Origin: Acidobacteriota bacterium
GTDB taxonomy: Bacteria; Acidobacteriota; Polarisedimenticolia; QHYA01
Assembly (NCBI GenBank): GCA_003223995.1
Contig: QHYA01000069.1
Coordinates: 1 to 8,409, forward strand
DNA: 8,409 nucleotides
Reading direction: 5' to 3'
Below the pieces are notes generated by a model. That model saw nothing but the letters and a program-made list of their open reading frames with translations. It did not search any database and was not told the DNA's origin. Position numbers and translations under genes: made by a program. Every line of letters begins with the position of its first letter. Position 1 is the stretch's first letter. Below, piece by piece: positions 5,929 through 8,409 of this stretch.

Positions 5929-7209
5929 TCAGTCCAGCGACGAGTGGACGATCTCTCCTGCGACGATTGTCGCCACAGGCCCTCCCCGCAGACTCCAGCC
6001 TCCGAAGGGGGTGTTCCGGCTCAGCGAGTGGAATCTCGCGGGCTCGACGGAGAACTCGCGTTCGAGGTCCAGGACCGTGATATCGGCGGGGGCGCCGGGC
6101 TTCAGCGTGCCGCCCGGAACCCCGAGGATCCGCGCGGGATTGACCGACATCAGCTCCACCATCCGCCCGATCGAGATCATGCCCGGTCGCACGAGACGGT
6201 CCAGGGCGAGAGAAACGGCCGTCTCCAGGCCGATCACGCCGAAAGGAGCTCGGCTGAACTCGACGTTCTTCTCGTCGCTGTGGTGCGGAGCATGGTCGGT
6301 CGCGATGACATCCACCGTTCCGTCCTTGAGCCCCTCGAGCAGCGCTTCCCTGTCCGCCCCGGTCCTCAGAGGCGGGTTCATCTTGGTCGTTGTGTCGTAG
6401 GTGAGGCACGCCTCCTCGGTGAGGGTCAAGTGGTGCGGCGTGACCTCGCAGCTCACCCGCACGCCGCCGGCGCGCGCCCGGCGGATCAGCTCCAGGCTCC
6501 CCTCCGTCGAGACATGGGCGATGTGGATCCTGCCGGCGGTCTCGGCCGCCATTGCGATGTCCCGGGCCACGATGGTGTCCTCGGCCGTCCGGTTCCACCC
6601 TTTCAGACCCAGCAGCGTGGAGATGTACCCCTCGTTGACGACCCCGCCGTCCGACAGATCGGGATCCTCGCAGTGGTCGATCACCGGGATGCCGAAGATC
6701 CGAGCGTATTCCAGGGCGAGCCTTAGCAGCCGTCCGGAGGCCACGGGCTTGCCGTCGTCGGATACTGCGATGGCTCCGCCGTCGACGAGGTCCCCCATCT
6801 CAGCGAGCTCCTCTCCCGAAAGCCCCTTGCTCACCGCCGCGATGGGATAGACCCTCACCCTGCCGCTCTTTCGCGCCTGCCCCAGGATAAACTCCGTGAC
6901 CGCCCGCTCGTCGTTGACCGGATTGGTGTTGGGCATGCAGGCGACCGAACAGAAGCCCCCCGCCGCCGCGGCCGCCGTGCCCGACGCGACCGTCTCCTTC
7001 CACTCCTCCCCCGGCTCCCGCAGGTGCGCGTGCATGTCGATGAAGCCCGGGGCGAGGACCTTTCCCCTCAGATCGATCGACGCGACCCCCTGCGCCGTTA
7101 GCCGCCGTTCGAGCCGGGCGATTTTTCCATCCTCGATGAGAACATCGAGGCTCTCGTCGAGCCCCTGGGAGGGGTCGACGACCCTGCCATTTCGCAGCAG
7201 CAGCCCCAC
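5929..7209 (-). CDS. pyrC: Dihydroorotase (class I, metal-dependent)
   Basis: Catalyses reversible cyclisation of N-carbamoyl-aspartate to dihydroorotate, the third step of UMP synthesis, in the cytoplasm. The 426-residue length is typical of class I enzymes. Amidohydrolase landmarks in order: GFIDMHAHLREPG (55-67), with metal ligands His60 and His62; MPNTNPV (92-98), substrate binding; VSDDGKPV (149-156), with Asp151, which bridges the two metals in class I enzymes; His179; His232; KMNPPLR (276-282); and ATDHAPH (303-309), with catalytic Asp305. All key residues are present, so it should be active, unlike the degenerate PyrC-like partners that accompany some PyrB proteins. It starts at GTG 7209, immediately after the pyrB stop, with GGAGG 5 bases upstream inside pyrB, indicating translational coupling. 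Regulation is presumably by PyrR at a leader outside the window. Confidence 0.97.
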   Translation of the reverse strand: MGLLLRNGRVVDPSQGLDESLDVLIEDGKIARLERRLTAQGVASIDLRGKVLAPGFIDMHAHLREPGEEWKETVASGTAAAAAGGFCSVACMPNTNPVNDERAVTEFILGQARKSGRVRVYPIAAVSKGLSGEELAEMGDLVDGGAIAVSDDGKPVASGRLLRLALEYARIFGIPVIDHCEDPDLSDGGVVNEGYISTLLGLKGWNRTAEDTIVARDIAMAAETAGRIHIAHVSTEGSLELIRRARAGGVRVSCEVTPHHLTLTEEACLTYDTTTKMNPPLRTGADREALLEGLKDGTVDVIATDHAPHHSDEKNVEFSRAPFGVIGLETAVSLALDRLVRPGMISIGRMVELMSVNPARILGVPGGTLKPGAPADITVLDLEREFSVEPARFHSLSRNTPFGGWSLRGGPVATIVAGEIVHSSLD

Positions 7210-8169
7210 TCAGGCCTCCGGGTTCCGAATCTCTTCCTCGGCTCCCCCACCCGCCCCTCCAGACAGCAGATAGAGGACCGCCATGCGCACGGCGACGCCG
7301 TTTGTGACCTGCTCCAGGATCACGGACCACGGCCCGTCCGCGACTTCGCTGTCGATCTCCACGCCCCGGTTGATCGGCCCCGGGTGCATGATGATCGCGT
7401 CCGGGCGGGCGAGACGCACGCGCGGGGCCGTGAGACCGTAGAGTCGGAAGTATTCCCGCAACGAGGGAAAGTAGCCGCGCGTCTGCCTTTCCAGCTGCAC
7501 CCGGAGCATCATGATCACGTCCACTCCCTCGAGGGCCGCCTCGATCCTCCCTTCCACCTTCACGCCGAGCCTCTCGATCCCCTGCGGGATGAGTGTCGGG
7601 GGACCGGACAGGACGACTTCCGCCCCCATCTTCCGCAGCAGGAAGATGTTCGAGCGCACCACGCGGCTATGCAGGATGTCGCCGACGATCGCCACCCGCA
7701 GCCCGGCGATCCTTCCCTTCTTCTGGCGGATGGTGTAGGCGTCGAGCAGAGCCTGCGTCGGGTGCTCATGGGCTCCGTCGCCGGCATTGATGACCGAGCA
7801 GCGGCAGATCCGGGCGAGCATATGAGGAGCGCCCGGCTCGGAGTGGCGGATGACGATGAAATCGGGGGCCATCGCCTCGAGGTTCCGTGCCGTGTCGGCC
7901 AGGGTCTCCCCCTTCACCAGGCTCGAGGCGCCCGGCGAGAAGTTCAGCGAGTCGGCCGACAGGCGCTTCTCGGCGATCTCGAAGGAGGAACGGGTGCGCG
8001 TGGAAGGCTCGACGAAGAAGTTCACGACCGTCCTCCCGCGGAGCGTCGGAACCTTCTTGATCTCCCGCTGGCTGATCTGCGCCAGCGATTCCGCCGTGTC
8101 GAGGATGAGGGTGATCTCCTCCGACGCCAGCGGCTCGATCCCCAGCAGGTGAGGACTTCTAAGGTTCAC
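7210..8169 (-). CDS. pyrB: Aspartate carbamoyltransferase catalytic subunit
   Basis: Condenses carbamoyl phosphate with L-aspartate to give N-carbamoyl-aspartate, the committed step of pyrimidine synthesis; it acts as a trimer in the cytoplasm. The 319-residue product has the carbamoyl-phosphate motif FFVEPSTRTRSSFE (51-64), SLVKGETLADT (83-93) with the active-site Lys86 contributed from the neighbouring subunit, HEHPTQALLDA (134-144), and HPGPINRGVEI (262-272). The last ~18 residues (Gly/Ala/Glu-rich) are a variable tail. No pyrI regulatory subunit is seen; the partner here is a fully active-looking PyrC. The start is GTG 8169, overlapping the pyrR stop as GTGA, with GGAGG 9 bases upstream. 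The pyrR-pyrB-pyrC order is a common bacterial pyr operon. Confidence 0.97.
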   Translation of the reverse strand: MNLRSPHLLGIEPLASEEITLILDTAESLAQISQREIKKVPTLRGRTVVNFFVEPSTRTRSSFEIAEKRLSADSLNFSPGASSLVKGETLADTARNLEAMAPDFIVIRHSEPGAPHMLARICRCSVINAGDGAHEHPTQALLDAYTIRQKKGRIAGLRVAIVGDILHSRVVRSNIFLLRKMGAEVVLSGPPTLIPQGIERLGVKVEGRIEAALEGVDVIMMLRVQLERQTRGYFPSLREYFRLYGLTAPRVRLARPDAIIMHPGPINRGVEIDSEVADGPWSVILEQVTNGVAVRMAVLYLLSGGAGGGAEEEIRNPEA

Positions 8170-8409
8170 CAGGCTGCCCCTCCACCGCCGCCCCGGCCGG
8201 TCGGTTCTTCATCATGCGGACCTTCGCGGGCCTGCTTCACGCGGTCGGCCTCCTCCGGATGCCTGCCGGAAGCCCTTTCCGGACCCTGGCCAGCCATCCC
8301 CGCACGACCGCCCGCCTCGGGAGCTTCAGGCGGTGTCGGCCGGATGAGGACGGCGTCCTCCCCGTCCGTCTCCAGGAAGCGGACCTCGACCAGCTCCCGC
8401 AGGGAAGTG
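8166..8409 (-). CDS. pyrR: PyrR bifunctional pyr regulator / uracil phosphoribosyltransferase, C-terminal part with long tail
   Basis: Only the last 80 codons are inside the window, entering from the right edge. The first visible residues, TSLRELVEVRFLETDGEDAV, match the final strands of PyrR, which normally read 'IPTS...V.V.L.E.DG.D.V' and end the protein within a few residues. Here the frame continues about 58 more residues (Pro/Gly/Glu/Arg-rich, ending GRGGGGAAW) to a TGA that overlaps the pyrB GTG as GTGA. Family knowledge: PyrR senses UMP/PRPP and controls pyr mRNA, usually by attenuation, and has weak uracil phosphoribosyltransferase activity. The visible piece is short, so the call leans on the pyrB neighbour and the characteristic end motif. 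The long tail is unusual and looks disordered; it may be variable sequence gained by loss of the original stop. Confidence 0.8.
   Translation of the reverse strand, partial: TSLRELVEVRFLETDGEDAVLIRPTPPEAPEAGGRAGMAGQGPERASGRHPEEADRVKQAREGPHDEEPTGRGGGGGAAW

Noticed and set aside
5048..6400. 450-codon plus-strand open frame across the DUF1326 gene and part of pyrC
   Set aside because: It lies antisense to two well-supported genes and shows no family motif; the length reflects rarity of stops in GC-rich DNA.
5846..6598. Upstream continuation of the DUF1326 frame into pyrC, which would make a 499-residue protein
   Set aside because: The extra part is Arg/Gly/Asp-rich noise overlapping pyrC in another frame. 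ATG 5845 has an excellent ribosome site followed by a signal peptide.

Overview
The window is GC-rich bacterial chromosomal DNA with tightly packed genes, frequent GTG starts and 4-base gene overlaps. It holds a pyrimidine-biosynthesis cluster, an ECF sigma/anti-sigma pair, a stand-alone bacterial RRM protein and a secreted proline-rich TPR protein. This mix fits a high-GC, Gram-negative-type soil or sediment bacterium, and Acidobacteriota is my guess. That assignment is inference from gene style only; no rRNA or other phylogenetic marker is present.

Layout, left to right. Positions 1-937, minus strand: an ECF sigma factor followed by a ZAS-type anti-sigma factor that runs off the left edge; the two overlap as ATGA. 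Positions 938-1244: divergent intergenic region with a good sigma70-type promoter (1031-1059) reading right. Positions 1245-1868, plus strand: an RRM RNA-binding protein and a very basic 78-residue protein, 9 bases apart. Positions 1952-2347, minus strand: a small ferredoxin-like protein that has lost one cluster cysteine and whose best-looking start (ATG at 2347) is followed two codons later by TGA. Positions 2372-2749, plus strand: the wreck of an MNT/HEPN toxin-antitoxin module, with a 5'-truncated nucleotidyltransferase followed by only the last ~42 residues of a HEPN protein. Positions 2818-4872, minus strand: a secreted TPR protein and a YegS/DagK-type lipid kinase, run together into one long reading frame by an apparent frameshift near 3885. 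Positions 5099-5845, minus strand: an exported DUF1326 cysteine-motif protein. Positions 5929-8409, minus strand: the end of pyrR, then complete pyrB and pyrC.

How the genes work together. PyrR (regulator), PyrB (aspartate carbamoyltransferase) and PyrC (dihydroorotase) form one translationally coupled unit for de novo UMP synthesis, transcribed right to left. The sigma/anti-sigma pair is a self-contained signalling unit. The RRM and basic proteins look like a two-gene RNA-binding unit.

The most notable part is 1950-3890, where several genes are damaged or odd: the lost Cys and early TGA in the ferredoxin-like gene, the gutted MNT/HEPN pair, and the TPR/kinase frameshift with an apparent CTG start. 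I found no CRISPR array, insertion sequence, tRNA or rRNA, and no convincing new multi-gene system.
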